From contig NZ_JAGGLB010000008.1 in NCBI RefSeq assembly GCF_017874215.1, positions 186,001 through 250,000 on the forward strand: a stretch of DNA of 64,000 bases, written 5' to 3'. The notes beneath the pieces were generated by a model. The model was not told where the DNA came from. It made no database searches and was given only the letters and a program-made list of their open reading frames with translations. The position numbers and the translations under genes are program-made. This stretch comes from Paenibacillus eucommiae. GTDB taxonomy: Bacteria > Bacillota > Bacilli > Paenibacillales > NBRC-103111. Every line of letters starts with the position of its first letter. The first letter of the stretch is position 1. Shown in pieces: positions 53,251-61,913 of the stretch.

Positions 53251-55490
53251 CTGATTTCACCTGATTGCGTGTGAATGGATTCAGCATAGGCCTGCCTGAA
53301 CCTCGCGGGAGTCGTCCCATAATGCTTGCGGAACACCTTGATGAAATAATACGTATTCTGATAGCCGACCTGCTGGCTGATCGTATCCAGTTTCGAAGAA
53401 GTCGTTTTCAGCAAATGCTCAGCTTCACTCATCCTCTTCTCGGTTACGTAATCCGTAAAGCTTTTCGTTGTATGGTTCTTGATCAGCCTGCTTACATAGG
53501 ATGGATTCAGGCCTACTACATCCGCTGCATCCACAAGCGAAATATCTTTATCATAATTCCCCTCGATAAAAGCGATGATTTTGCTCATATCTTTGCTGCT
53601 CTTATTTGTTTTTTCTGTAGACACATACTTCATAATTTCTTCGATTAAAGCAGAGTATTTGAGGTAAAGCTGTTCTTTATTTAAGCTGCTGCTCACCGTT
53701 TCGAAATAATTCGTCTGCGGACCGAAAATATCCTCAATTTCAATGCCGAGCATATCAACGGTTTTCAAAATACCGCTCATCAGCATTTGAAATGATTGAT
53801 GTAATTTGGCTGAGCTTAGCGCATTTTGTGATTCCGTCAATTCATCAATAATTTTCTTCAGAATATTTTGAGCATCCTCCGTGTTGCCAGTCATAATGCA
53901 GTTTCTTAGCGCCTTCTCTTTCTCTACCGGATAGCTGATATGCTTCTGGCTTGACAGCTTAATGTCCTCAAAGAAGATGATTTCATCATTGCCATAGACA
54001 AACCGGTATTTCAGTGCTTCTGCAGCTTCGATATAGGCACGGTTCAGCTCTGTCAAGCTGCTGCAAGCTCTGCCGACGCCCACAGCAACCGGAATGCCTA
54101 ACCGCATACTGACTTCATCCTTAACTGCCTGCACCAGCATATCCAGCTGCTTGATCTCTTCCTTTGGCATATGAACTACACAAGCTAGCTGTCCATCGAT
54201 ATCCAGACAAAAGCCCTGAAGCCGGGATAACAGCAATGAATCAAAAGCTTCCTGCATGTCCTTATTATTTCCGTCCTCGCACTGTACGAGCAGCACAAAC
54301 AGGTCTGGTTTCGGAAGCACACAATTCAGCTCATTCGCCTTTCGCTCCACTTCCTCTTGTGAATAAGAGGTCCCCTTAATCCATTCATACTTGAACAAAC
54401 GTTGTAAAACAGGGGTGTTCTCATTCAGCTTATTTTGAATATTGAAGGTTTCAAGAATCAGCTTTTTAAATGGAGAATAAATCCGGTTTAATACAAAAGA
54501 AGACAGAACAAGAAATAACAGCAGCAGCAGGCTGCTTGAGAGCAGTACCAGATTTCTCGCTTTTTCCAGGTTATTGTAATAGCTTCTTAAATCTTTCACA
54601 TTAAACACGTACCAGCCCAGCCGTTCCGATTTCACCCAGGAAACCAGATAGTGGTCCTTCAAGATCCGGTCTTTCTCTGCCGAGGCAATGAGCTGATCTA
54701 CGCCACCCATCTCTTCAAGGATAAGTTCGTTACCCTGATCCGAGCTGCTAATAAGCTTATTTGCTTCCTTAGAGTATATAAAATGATCATTATGCGGAAT
54801 CGACAAGCTGCTTATTGTACTATTGAACAATGCGCTAATATTAATATTGACGACAAAAGTATTATTTTTATTTAATGTCCGATAGACGAGCGTCACAATA
54901 TTTTTGTAAATGCCCCCGCTATTTAAAGTCCTTATATCCATCCGGCTAAAGATGGCTTTGCTGTTCTCCTGAATTTGGTACACATCTTGATCATAAAAGG
55001 ATGTTTTATTATATTGATGACCTTCGGAATTCAAGATCATATCTTTTTCTTTATCAAAAAAATAAATATCATCAATGTATTTATTGTTCATCTTGATGGA
55101 GGACATCATTTTGATCATATTTTTTTTGAAAAATAAATATTCGTTTAACCCATTCAAATCCTGTTTGAACGAGCTAACCGCCATATTTTCATAATCGATG
55201 GAATTATAAACGCTTTCATATTCGTTCGTGATATTGTTCGTTATTAAATAACCGGCTTGATATAAGATTTGATTAAAATTAAGCTCCAGCGCATTTTTCG
55301 AATTTTCCAGCACATACTGGTTCCAGGTCTTCATTTCACTTTCCAGTGCTTTTTTAACATTCAAGTAGGACAGTGTGCTTACAATAAGAATAGGCAGTAT
55401 GGCAATCATGACAATGTAAAAGATGAGCTTCGCATAGAAATTTGTCGGCAGGTTTTTGCTTCTCTGAGCCTTTCTCCATTTGAAAACCAT
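53241..55490 (-). CDS. Membrane-bound AraC-family regulator with extracellular sensor
   Basis: The 749-residue product has two membrane segments, near residues 21-43 (KLIFYIVMIAILPILIVSTL) and 302-325 (NLVLLSSSLLLLLFLVLSSF), with a 250-residue outer part of the Cache-like kind between. The C-terminal 100 residues are an AraC double HTH (ISLVDAADVVGLNPSYVSRL, LDTISQQVGYQNTYYFIKVF). Such proteins sense an extracellular sugar and activate nearby CUT1 operons. It lies upstream of the aldolase, mutarotase and binding-protein genes on the same strand. AGGGG lies 8 nt before the ATG. Confidence 0.93.
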   Translation of the reverse strand: MVFKWRKAQRSKNLPTNFYAKLIFYIVMIAILPILIVSTLSYLNVKKALESEMKTWNQYVLENSKNALELNFNQILYQAGYLITNNITNEYESVYNSIDYENMAVSSFKQDLNGLNEYLFFKKNMIKMMSSIKMNNKYIDDIYFFDKEKDMILNSEGHQYNKTSFYDQDVYQIQENSKAIFSRMDIRTLNSGGIYKNIVTLVYRTLNKNNTFVVNINISALFNSTISSLSIPHNDHFIYSKEANKLISSSDQGNELILEEMGGVDQLIASAEKDRILKDHYLVSWVKSERLGWYVFNVKDLRSYYNNLEKARNLVLLSSSLLLLLFLVLSSFVLNRIYSPFKKLILETFNIQNKLNENTPVLQRLFKYEWIKGTSYSQEEVERKANELNCVLPKPDLFVLLVQCEDGNNKDMQEAFDSLLLSRLQGFCLDIDGQLACVVHMPKEEIKQLDMLVQAVKDEVSMRLGIPVAVGVGRACSSLTELNRAYIEAAEALKYRFVYGNDEIIFFEDIKLSSQKHISYPVEKEKALRNCIMTGNTEDAQNILKKIIDELTESQNALSSAKLHQSFQMLMSGILKTVDMLGIEIEDIFGPQTNYFETVSSSLNKEQLYLKYSALIEEIMKYVSTEKTNKSSKDMSKIIAFIEGNYDKDISLVDAADVVGLNPSYVSRLIKNHTTKSFTDYVTEKRMSEAEHLLKTTSSKLDTISQQVGYQNTYYFIKVFRKHYGTTPARFRQAYAESIHTQSGEISLD

Positions 55491-55716
55491 CCATAGCGCC
55501 CCTTTTTATATTTAATTTCTGCTCTATGTTAAGTTTTGAGGGGCTTAACACCTTTAATGTTACAAGCCATTTAGCCCCTCGTATAATTGCTATATAATTG
55601 CCTATTCAACACTAACTATTTCTAGTTCTGGGTATACAACTCCTTTTTTTCTGCATAATTTGGAGCAGCCTGCACCATTTCCCTGTCCAGCCTATACAAA
55701 AAGCAACATACCACTG

Positions 55717-56772
55717 CTAGCGAGCCGCTTGATTATACGTTTGGACCCAAGTGCCGTCGGATTCATCCAAATATTCAACGATATTGCATGTTCCCATGTC
55801 CTTAATAATTCCTTTTGAGGTATAGTAGCCCAAATGCACCCTGTTTCTCTTCGAATCCGGCCCGAGCAAAAGAACGTGATCGGCGTCCATCCCATCGGCA
55901 TTTCCTTCCTCAGGTCCGTAGCCTTCCAAATAGGCTCCTTCAATCTTGCTGCCGTATCCTTCAAATCGATAATAATAGGTAGCATTTCCGCTGCCCCTTG
56001 CCCGGGTTACCGCCTGCACAATATTATTCTCAAAAATGACGCCTGCTGTATGAGCCTGCTCCGAGCCAATGCCCAGCTCACATATTTGGATATCACAGTT
56101 TTGTACAACCGTGGCATGCGCCGCTGACATCGGCGACAAAGCCAGATCATCCAGCACAATCGCTTTTTTCGCACCCCATACTGTGCATCTCACCGCAGAA
56201 TTCACTTCGCCTCCGGCATAGGCTGGCCCTCTTGATGCTGTTGAACCGAAGACGATCCCATAGCCCTGGATCATATCTGCAATTTCTCCTGGAGGCTTAT
56301 GAAGGCTCCCCCGGGTATAATTGCCGACGTAGCATTCGCAGAGGGTGCTGCGTGTCACGTTGCGGAAGTCGAATCCGATTTGCTCATAGTTTCCGGGTGA
56401 GGCTGTCGGCGGATGGTTGAGTACGATGCCGATATGGGCGATATATACGTCCTGCAAATAAGCGTTCGGACCAGAAGGAAGAAAGTCTCTGTGAATGACA
56501 GATCCGCCTACTGGCTTTGCGGTTAGAACCGATGCGCTCTCCCCCTCCCCGATTAATTGAATGCCTGTTCGCAGCACAATTCCTTTGCCAGGTGAAGGAT
56601 CTATTAAATAAATCCCTTTCGGAACAACTATCGTCCCACCACCATCCGCGGCCAGAATAGCCTGATTGAACGCTTCGGTATCATCGGTCTTCCCGTCTCC
56701 CACTGCTCCAAAATGCGTAACGTTTAATGCAAATACTCTTGATGCTATGGCTGAGCTTTCCATGCTTTCCAT
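55717..56772 (-). CDS. Pectate-lyase-superfamily beta-helix protein without a signal peptide
   Basis: The 351-residue product aligns along nearly its whole length with the product of the next gene (56795-58222), for example HFGAVGDGKTDDTEAFNQAI, AYLQDVYIAHIGIVLNHPP and VWGAKKAIVLDDLALSPMSA. It lacks that protein's Tat signal and its last 90 or so residues. The start ATG at 56770-56772 follows AGGAGGGG, so loss of the signal is not due to a misplaced start. Family members (pectate lyase 3 / rhamnogalacturonase-like) fold as right-handed beta-helices. A cytoplasmic protein of this kind is odd; it may act on imported fragments or be a decayed copy. Confidence 0.85.
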   Translation of the reverse strand: MESMESSAIASRVFALNVTHFGAVGDGKTDDTEAFNQAILAADGGGTIVVPKGIYLIDPSPGKGIVLRTGIQLIGEGESASVLTAKPVGGSVIHRDFLPSGPNAYLQDVYIAHIGIVLNHPPTASPGNYEQIGFDFRNVTRSTLCECYVGNYTRGSLHKPPGEIADMIQGYGIVFGSTASRGPAYAGGEVNSAVRCTVWGAKKAIVLDDLALSPMSAAHATVVQNCDIQICELGIGSEQAHTAGVIFENNIVQAVTRARGSGNATYYYRFEGYGSKIEGAYLEGYGPEEGNADGMDADHVLLLGPDSKRNRVHLGYYTSKGIIKDMGTCNIVEYLDESDGTWVQTYNQAAR

Positions 56773-56794
56773 GCTTCCCCTCCTAAAAATAACG

Positions 56795-58222
56795 CTAAAT
56801 TAACCTCGCATGAACGATAACCGCTGGCAGGTCCACAGGCAATGTAACCCCCTTTTTACCTAGCTTGAACGTTTTGATCGTAACTTGCCCTGCAGTTTGG
56901 TTATCCACAGCCGTGTGAGCCGCGTTTCCTGATCCGTCCAGTGAGTTGGAGACGGAGATAGAGTAATGGGCGGCTGGAAAAGCATGCGTCCATTCGATTT
57001 CATAATTACCTGTGCTGATCTTGGTAACTCCTGACACTCCGCTTGCTCCAAGAATAGTACCGGTGTGATCAAATTTCACCCATGCCTCTTGATGAACAAT
57101 CTGATTAAACGACTTGATACAGGTACCTTCATCAGCGTCAATATATTGAATCAGGTTGGATGATCCCAGATCAGTAATGGCTCCGTTCGAAGAATAATAG
57201 CCCAAATCCACTTGATTTCTTGTGGAATAACTACCCAGGTACAGGGTATAATCATTGCCTTGAGATTCTATATACGCGCCTCTTATCGTATTGCCATAGC
57301 CTTCTATCCGATAACAATAAGTCGTGTTACTGCTGCCTCTTGCATTGACCAAATACTGAACCGTATTATTTTCGAACACCATACCTGCCGTGTAGCGCGA
57401 TTCCGAGCCTATGCCCAACTCACAAAGCTGCACATCACAGGCTTGGACGACCGTCGCATGGGCTCCAGATAAGGGCGACAAAGTCAAATCATCCAGGACG
57501 ATCGCTTTTTTGGCTCCCCATACCGTGCATCTCTCGGCTGTATTCACTTCACCGCCTGCATACCAGGAATATCCTGAGGCTACAGTACCGAAGACGATCC
57601 CGTACCCTTGAGCCATATCCACATAAGGATTATCTGCCTTGCCCAAAGTACCCCGGGTAAAGTTGCCAGCGTAGCATTCGTAGATCGTACTACGCGTAAT
57701 ATTGCGGAAATCGAAACCTATTTGTTCATAATTGGCCGACGAGGCAGTAGCAGGATGGTTAAGTACAACTGCGATATGTGCAATATAAACATCCTGCAAA
57801 TAGGCATTCGTACCAAAGAGGTTAAAATCCCGCCGAATCACAGAACCCCCTGTCGGTTTAGCGGTCAATACGGTTGCATTGTCGCCTTCTCCAATCAGAT
57901 TAATGCCCGATGTAAGCACAATACCCATTCCAGGGGACGGGTCTATCAAGTAGACACCTCTGGGTACAAAGACTACACCTCCACCTGAAGCTGCCGCTAT
58001 AGCCAGATTAAATGCAGCTGTATCATCAGCAAGTCCATCACCTACAGCCCCGTAATCCTTTACATTAATAATGTCAAAAGTGCTGGCACTTGCCGTTTGG
58101 ATCGGGAACGCACCTCCAGCAGCAAGGGCGATGCCGGCAGCCCCAAGTGAAGCCAGCAGCTTTCTCCTGCTTATTCCGGTCCGCCCGGCTCCATCACGCA
58201 TTACTTCCGAATGTTTATCCAT
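56795..58222 (-). CDS. Tat-exported pectate-lyase-superfamily beta-helix protein
   Basis: The 475-residue product opens with a twin-arginine signal (GISRRKLLASLGAAGIALAA, then a cut after ASA near residue 46). The body starts INVKDYGAVGDGLADDTAAF, the classic pectate lyase 3 entry, and continues with beta-helix turns. The last 90 residues (EIEWTHAFPAAHYSISVSNS) are a separate domain missing from its paralog. It lies just downstream of the LplC-like permease, so secreted polysaccharide cleavage coupled to uptake is the likely theme. Confidence 0.9.
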   Translation of the reverse strand: MDKHSEVMRDGAGRTGISRRKLLASLGAAGIALAAGGAFPIQTASASTFDIINVKDYGAVGDGLADDTAAFNLAIAAASGGGVVFVPRGVYLIDPSPGMGIVLTSGINLIGEGDNATVLTAKPTGGSVIRRDFNLFGTNAYLQDVYIAHIAVVLNHPATASSANYEQIGFDFRNITRSTIYECYAGNFTRGTLGKADNPYVDMAQGYGIVFGTVASGYSWYAGGEVNTAERCTVWGAKKAIVLDDLTLSPLSGAHATVVQACDVQLCELGIGSESRYTAGMVFENNTVQYLVNARGSSNTTYCYRIEGYGNTIRGAYIESQGNDYTLYLGSYSTRNQVDLGYYSSNGAITDLGSSNLIQYIDADEGTCIKSFNQIVHQEAWVKFDHTGTILGASGVSGVTKISTGNYEIEWTHAFPAAHYSISVSNSLDGSGNAAHTAVDNQTAGQVTIKTFKLGKKGVTLPVDLPAVIVHARLI

Positions 58223-58288
58223 TTCGCATGTCTCCCATATTCATAGTGGTTGTTACATGAAGCTGAATCCTTCGGCGCTGGTCTTCTT

Positions 58289-59179
58289 TTAACCCTTGAT
58301 CGATCCTGTTAATACACCTTTCACAAAATGCTTTTGTAAAAAAGGATATACACATAAGATTGGCACAGTCGTGATTATAATAGCAGCGGCCTTCAAGCTT
58401 TGCGGAGTCGGCCGGCCCGACATGCCGGGTGTAACCAATAATTTCAATTCATCAGGGCTTGCTGAGAGTACAATTTGACGCAGCATAACCTGCAGCGGCT
58501 GCAAGCGGGAATCGTTAATATAAATCGTTGCATCAAACCAGGCATTCCAGTGCCCGACCGCATAAAACAATCCGATCGTGGCCATTGTTGGCAAGCTTAG
58601 GGGCAAAACGATTTGCATCAAAATACGCAGCGGCGAAGCCCCATCGATCGTTGCTGATTCCAGCAGCACCTCGGGAATTTGCATAAAAAAATTGCGCATA
58701 ATGATCAAATACCAGGCACTGATCAACCCAGGGATCACCATCACCCAAAAGGTATCAAGCAAATGCAGCCCCTTCATCAGCAAATATGTAGGTATCAGCC
58801 CCCCTTCAATAAGCATTGTAATAAACACCAGGGTAATTACGGCGTTACGCCCAGGCAGTTGGTTGCGAGACAAGCCGAATGCCATCATCGAGGTCATCAA
58901 CAGATTCAGAAAAGTCCCCACTGTTGTCCTTAATATAGTCATTGCATAAGCTTGATAAATCGCTGAACCTTTACTTAATAAAGCCCCATAAGCAGAGAAG
59001 TTGAGCGCTTCAGGAATGAGAATAAAATTCCCCCTGCGAATCAATTCTGTCTCGCTGACCAGGGATGTTGAAAGAATAACGATAAAAGGCACTATAAAGG
59101 TTAAAGAAAGCAATGTTAAAAACGTATAATTTGAGGCAGCAAACACTTTGCTTGCCAGCGTTTCTCCGCCTGGTTTCAT
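58289..59179 (-). CDS. CUT1 sugar ABC permease (LplC/YtcP-like)
   Basis: The 296-residue product has six membrane segments and the EAA-type loop (LLESATIDGASPLRILMQIV). It pairs with the LplB-like permease 10 bp upstream. No ATPase gene is present, as usual for these importers, which share an MsmX-type ATPase encoded elsewhere. AGGTGG precedes the ATG. Confidence 0.94.
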   Translation of the reverse strand: MKPGGETLASKVFAASNYTFLTLLSLTFIVPFIVILSTSLVSETELIRRGNFILIPEALNFSAYGALLSKGSAIYQAYAMTILRTTVGTFLNLLMTSMMAFGLSRNQLPGRNAVITLVFITMLIEGGLIPTYLLMKGLHLLDTFWVMVIPGLISAWYLIIMRNFFMQIPEVLLESATIDGASPLRILMQIVLPLSLPTMATIGLFYAVGHWNAWFDATIYINDSRLQPLQVMLRQIVLSASPDELKLLVTPGMSGRPTPQSLKAAAIIITTVPILCVYPFLQKHFVKGVLTGSIKG

Positions 59180-59189
59180 CTGTTACCAC

Positions 59190-60140
59190 CTACCATATCC
59201 CCTGCTGTCCCAGCCTCTTAGCCAAATAATTAGCTCCCAGAAGCAGAATGAGTGCCAGCACTGATTTGAATAAACCTACTGCAGAAGCGAATGAATACTG
59301 AATATCCTCCAGCCCGCTCCTATACACATACGTGTCAATAATGTCCGATACTTCATAAACAGGCGGTGAGTACAGCAGGAATATTTGCTCGAAGCCCGCG
59401 TTTAACAGACCGCCTACAGCAAAGATAAACATAATTACAATAATGAACATCATGCCAGGCAGTGTGATGTGAATAAGTTGTTTAAAGCGGCCTGCCCCAT
59501 CAACGGTCGCAGCCTCATACAATTGAGCGTCAATGCCTGTAATAGCAGCTAAATAAATGATCGTCCCCCAGCCGATTTCTTTCCAAATGCCAGAAACGAC
59601 GAGAACAGAACGAAAATAATTTTTATCGCCCAGAAAATAAACCGGCTCAATTCCGAATTGCTGCAAAATGGCATTGATAAAGCCGCCATCCGTTGTCAGC
59701 AATGTAGTTAACAAGCCGGCAACGACAACCATCGAAATAAAATGTGGTAAATAGGAGATGGATTGGATCACTCTCACAAATTTAATGCTTTTGATTTCAT
59801 TCATCAAAAGAGCAAGTATAATCGGAGCGGGAAATCCGAAAATCAGCCGGTAAAGACTGATGAGAACTGTATTTTTCATAATGTTCCAGAAATAATAGGA
59901 ATTCGTAAAATTTCTGAAATGCTTAAGCCCAACCCATTCGCTTGTAAATATCCCCTGAAACCCGTCAAAAGGGGACACATCCTTAAAGGCAATGATAATA
60001 CTGTAAAGCGGAATATAATGAAAAATAAGAAAAAATACAACACCAGGGAAAAGCAGGAAATAATACAGCCTGTATTTTCTCATCAAGCTTCGTTTGCGCT
60101 GCCCTTTCGTCAAGGGTTTGAATGCTGCTGCCTTTGTCAT
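59190..60140 (-). CDS. CUT1 sugar ABC permease (LplB-like)
   Basis: The product is about 316 residues with six membrane segments (YYFLLFPGVVFFLIFHYIPL near the N-terminus) and the EAA loop QLYEAATVDGAGRFKQLIHI. The start is uncertain: the ATG at 60138-60140 is used here, but TTG at 60149 or GTG at 60143 lie closer to AAGGAG. It heterodimerises with the LplC-like permease, and receives substrate from the binding protein encoded just upstream. Confidence 0.93.
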   Translation of the reverse strand: MTKAAAFKPLTKGQRKRSLMRKYRLYYFLLFPGVVFFLIFHYIPLYSIIIAFKDVSPFDGFQGIFTSEWVGLKHFRNFTNSYYFWNIMKNTVLISLYRLIFGFPAPIILALLMNEIKSIKFVRVIQSISYLPHFISMVVVAGLLTTLLTTDGGFINAILQQFGIEPVYFLGDKNYFRSVLVVSGIWKEIGWGTIIYLAAITGIDAQLYEAATVDGAGRFKQLIHITLPGMMFIIVIMFIFAVGGLLNAGFEQIFLLYSPPVYEVSDIIDTYVYRSGLEDIQYSFASAVGLFKSVLALILLLGANYLAKRLGQQGIW

Positions 60141-60237
60141 CACTGCCAAGCTACCACTCCTTACCACTCCTAAATGCGGATTCCGCCGCTTAAGGCATTT
60201 TGCCGTAACGGCGGTGCCAAATATGAGTCATATCCTC

Positions 60238-61764
60238 TTATTTCGCATTGTTGTACTGTTCCGTATAGACCTCAATCCACTTATCCAGTCCGGCCGCGTA
60301 AAGCTCTTCAATAAACTTGTCGTAATCAGACATAGGTCTTGCGCCCGTAATAAATTTAACGATTTCCTCATAGGTCATCCTTGTGATGTCAGCCTGATTC
60401 GGCAGACTGTCCGAAATCAGCTTATAATCGTAGAGGAAAGAACGATCAGCCGTGGTGCCCTTCTTAACCCTGCTTGTGTCTCCACTGTACGTACTGAGGT
60501 AATCGTACTCCGGCTTTTGCGCAGGATCGCTAAACGATGTCATTTTCATGTAGGCAACCGTTGAAGCGGTCAGAAACTCACCTGCATAATCCTGATTCAG
60601 CTGTTCCATCACATGATTTTCTTCATCCACATATTTCCAGTGACGATCCTTAATGCCATAAAACAATAAATTGTAATTTTCGATATCAGAATAAATCCAA
60701 TTGATTAATTTGATCGCCGCTTCCGGATTTTTCGAATTTTTACTAATCAGCCATCCTAGAGTAGGTGTATCAGGCAAAGTCTGAATAAAGCCCTGTGGTC
60801 CTTTTAGATCAGCAGCAACCTCATACTTGGCTTCGGGAACAATTTGCTGCAGCTGATGCTCGCTATTCGTAATAAGGGAATAATGAATCAAGCTTGCCCC
60901 TACCCTGCCTTTTGTCACCAGCTCCCTGGCTCCTGCAGAACTGAGCGTATAGGTTTCCTTATAGATATATCCTTTCTTGTACCACTCGGACATTTTCTCA
61001 ATAAATGCTCTATAACCGGGATGCAGTTCGGCAGGCTTGATCTTGCCGTCCGTGTCCAGCCAGTTGCCATAGCCAATATCCATAAACCCGCCTGCGAGGC
61101 CTAAGTTGAGCGCATCTACGGGAGCAATAAGCGGAATCGTCTGGCCATTTCCCATGGGATCCTTTTCCTTGAATGCCTGCAGTACATGCTCGAATTCTTC
61201 AATGGTTGTAGGCATACTCAGATTTAATTTTTTCAGCCAGTCCGTTCTCAGAAATACCGGCTTCAAAGCCAAGGAAGGAGCGCTCGGAATTCCCCAGACG
61301 TTCCCTTCCTTATCTGAGAACGCTTTCCATGAATCCGACCAGGCTTCCGGCCACAATTTAAGAATGTTAGCCCCGTGTTTATCGAGCAGCTTCTGAACCG
61401 GTTGGATCGCCTTATGATTGCGGTACATCACGACATCGCCCATAAAAATGTCAAGCGGCTCATTAGAAGCAAGCAGCAGGCTTAGCTTATCCCCTCCCCC
61501 TTTGGGTGGAATGATCGGAACGATCTCGAAGCCTGACTTTTTAATAATCTCCTGCCTGACCAGTTCCAGCTCCTCAGGCTTGGAGAAGGAGGAAGCCACC
61601 TCTAAATTTCCCGCATTGGCATAAATGTAAACCTTTTCAACTTTGCTCGGCTGAGTCGTTTCTACAGCATTTGTAGTGCTCTTTGCCGAGCATCCGATCC
61701 CAGCTATGACAAGCACAAGCATCATAACCATAGACATACTCGTTCTTGACCAAGTTCTCGACAT
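60238..61764 (-). CDS. Extracellular solute-binding lipoprotein (LplA type) of the permease operon
   Basis: The 508-residue product has a lipoprotein signal ending IAGIGCS. The mature part is a family 1 binding protein (LLASNEPLDIFMGDVVMYRN, AAIKLINWIYSDIENYNLLF) and is related to the protein at 49729-51249. GGAGG precedes the ATG. It heads the binding protein, LplB, LplC and pectate-lyase run. The AraC regulator gene lies 149 bp upstream. Confidence 0.95.
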   Translation of the reverse strand: MSRTWSRTSMSMVMMLVLVIAGIGCSAKSTTNAVETTQPSKVEKVYIYANAGNLEVASSFSKPEELELVRQEIIKKSGFEIVPIIPPKGGGDKLSLLLASNEPLDIFMGDVVMYRNHKAIQPVQKLLDKHGANILKLWPEAWSDSWKAFSDKEGNVWGIPSAPSLALKPVFLRTDWLKKLNLSMPTTIEEFEHVLQAFKEKDPMGNGQTIPLIAPVDALNLGLAGGFMDIGYGNWLDTDGKIKPAELHPGYRAFIEKMSEWYKKGYIYKETYTLSSAGARELVTKGRVGASLIHYSLITNSEHQLQQIVPEAKYEVAADLKGPQGFIQTLPDTPTLGWLISKNSKNPEAAIKLINWIYSDIENYNLLFYGIKDRHWKYVDEENHVMEQLNQDYAGEFLTASTVAYMKMTSFSDPAQKPEYDYLSTYSGDTSRVKKGTTADRSFLYDYKLISDSLPNQADITRMTYEEIVKFITGARPMSDYDKFIEELYAAGLDKWIEVYTEQYNNAK

Positions 61765-61913
61765 CTCATGACCTCCTATAACGATATGTTTCCTGTAAGC
61801 CGGGCGCCCAACTCGATCATAAGTGAAGCCTCTTACTCATGAAAAGAGTAATCTTTTTACTATTGGCATTTATCAAAAAAACAGCAGGAATAAAGCTCTA
61901 TAGGCAACTCACA

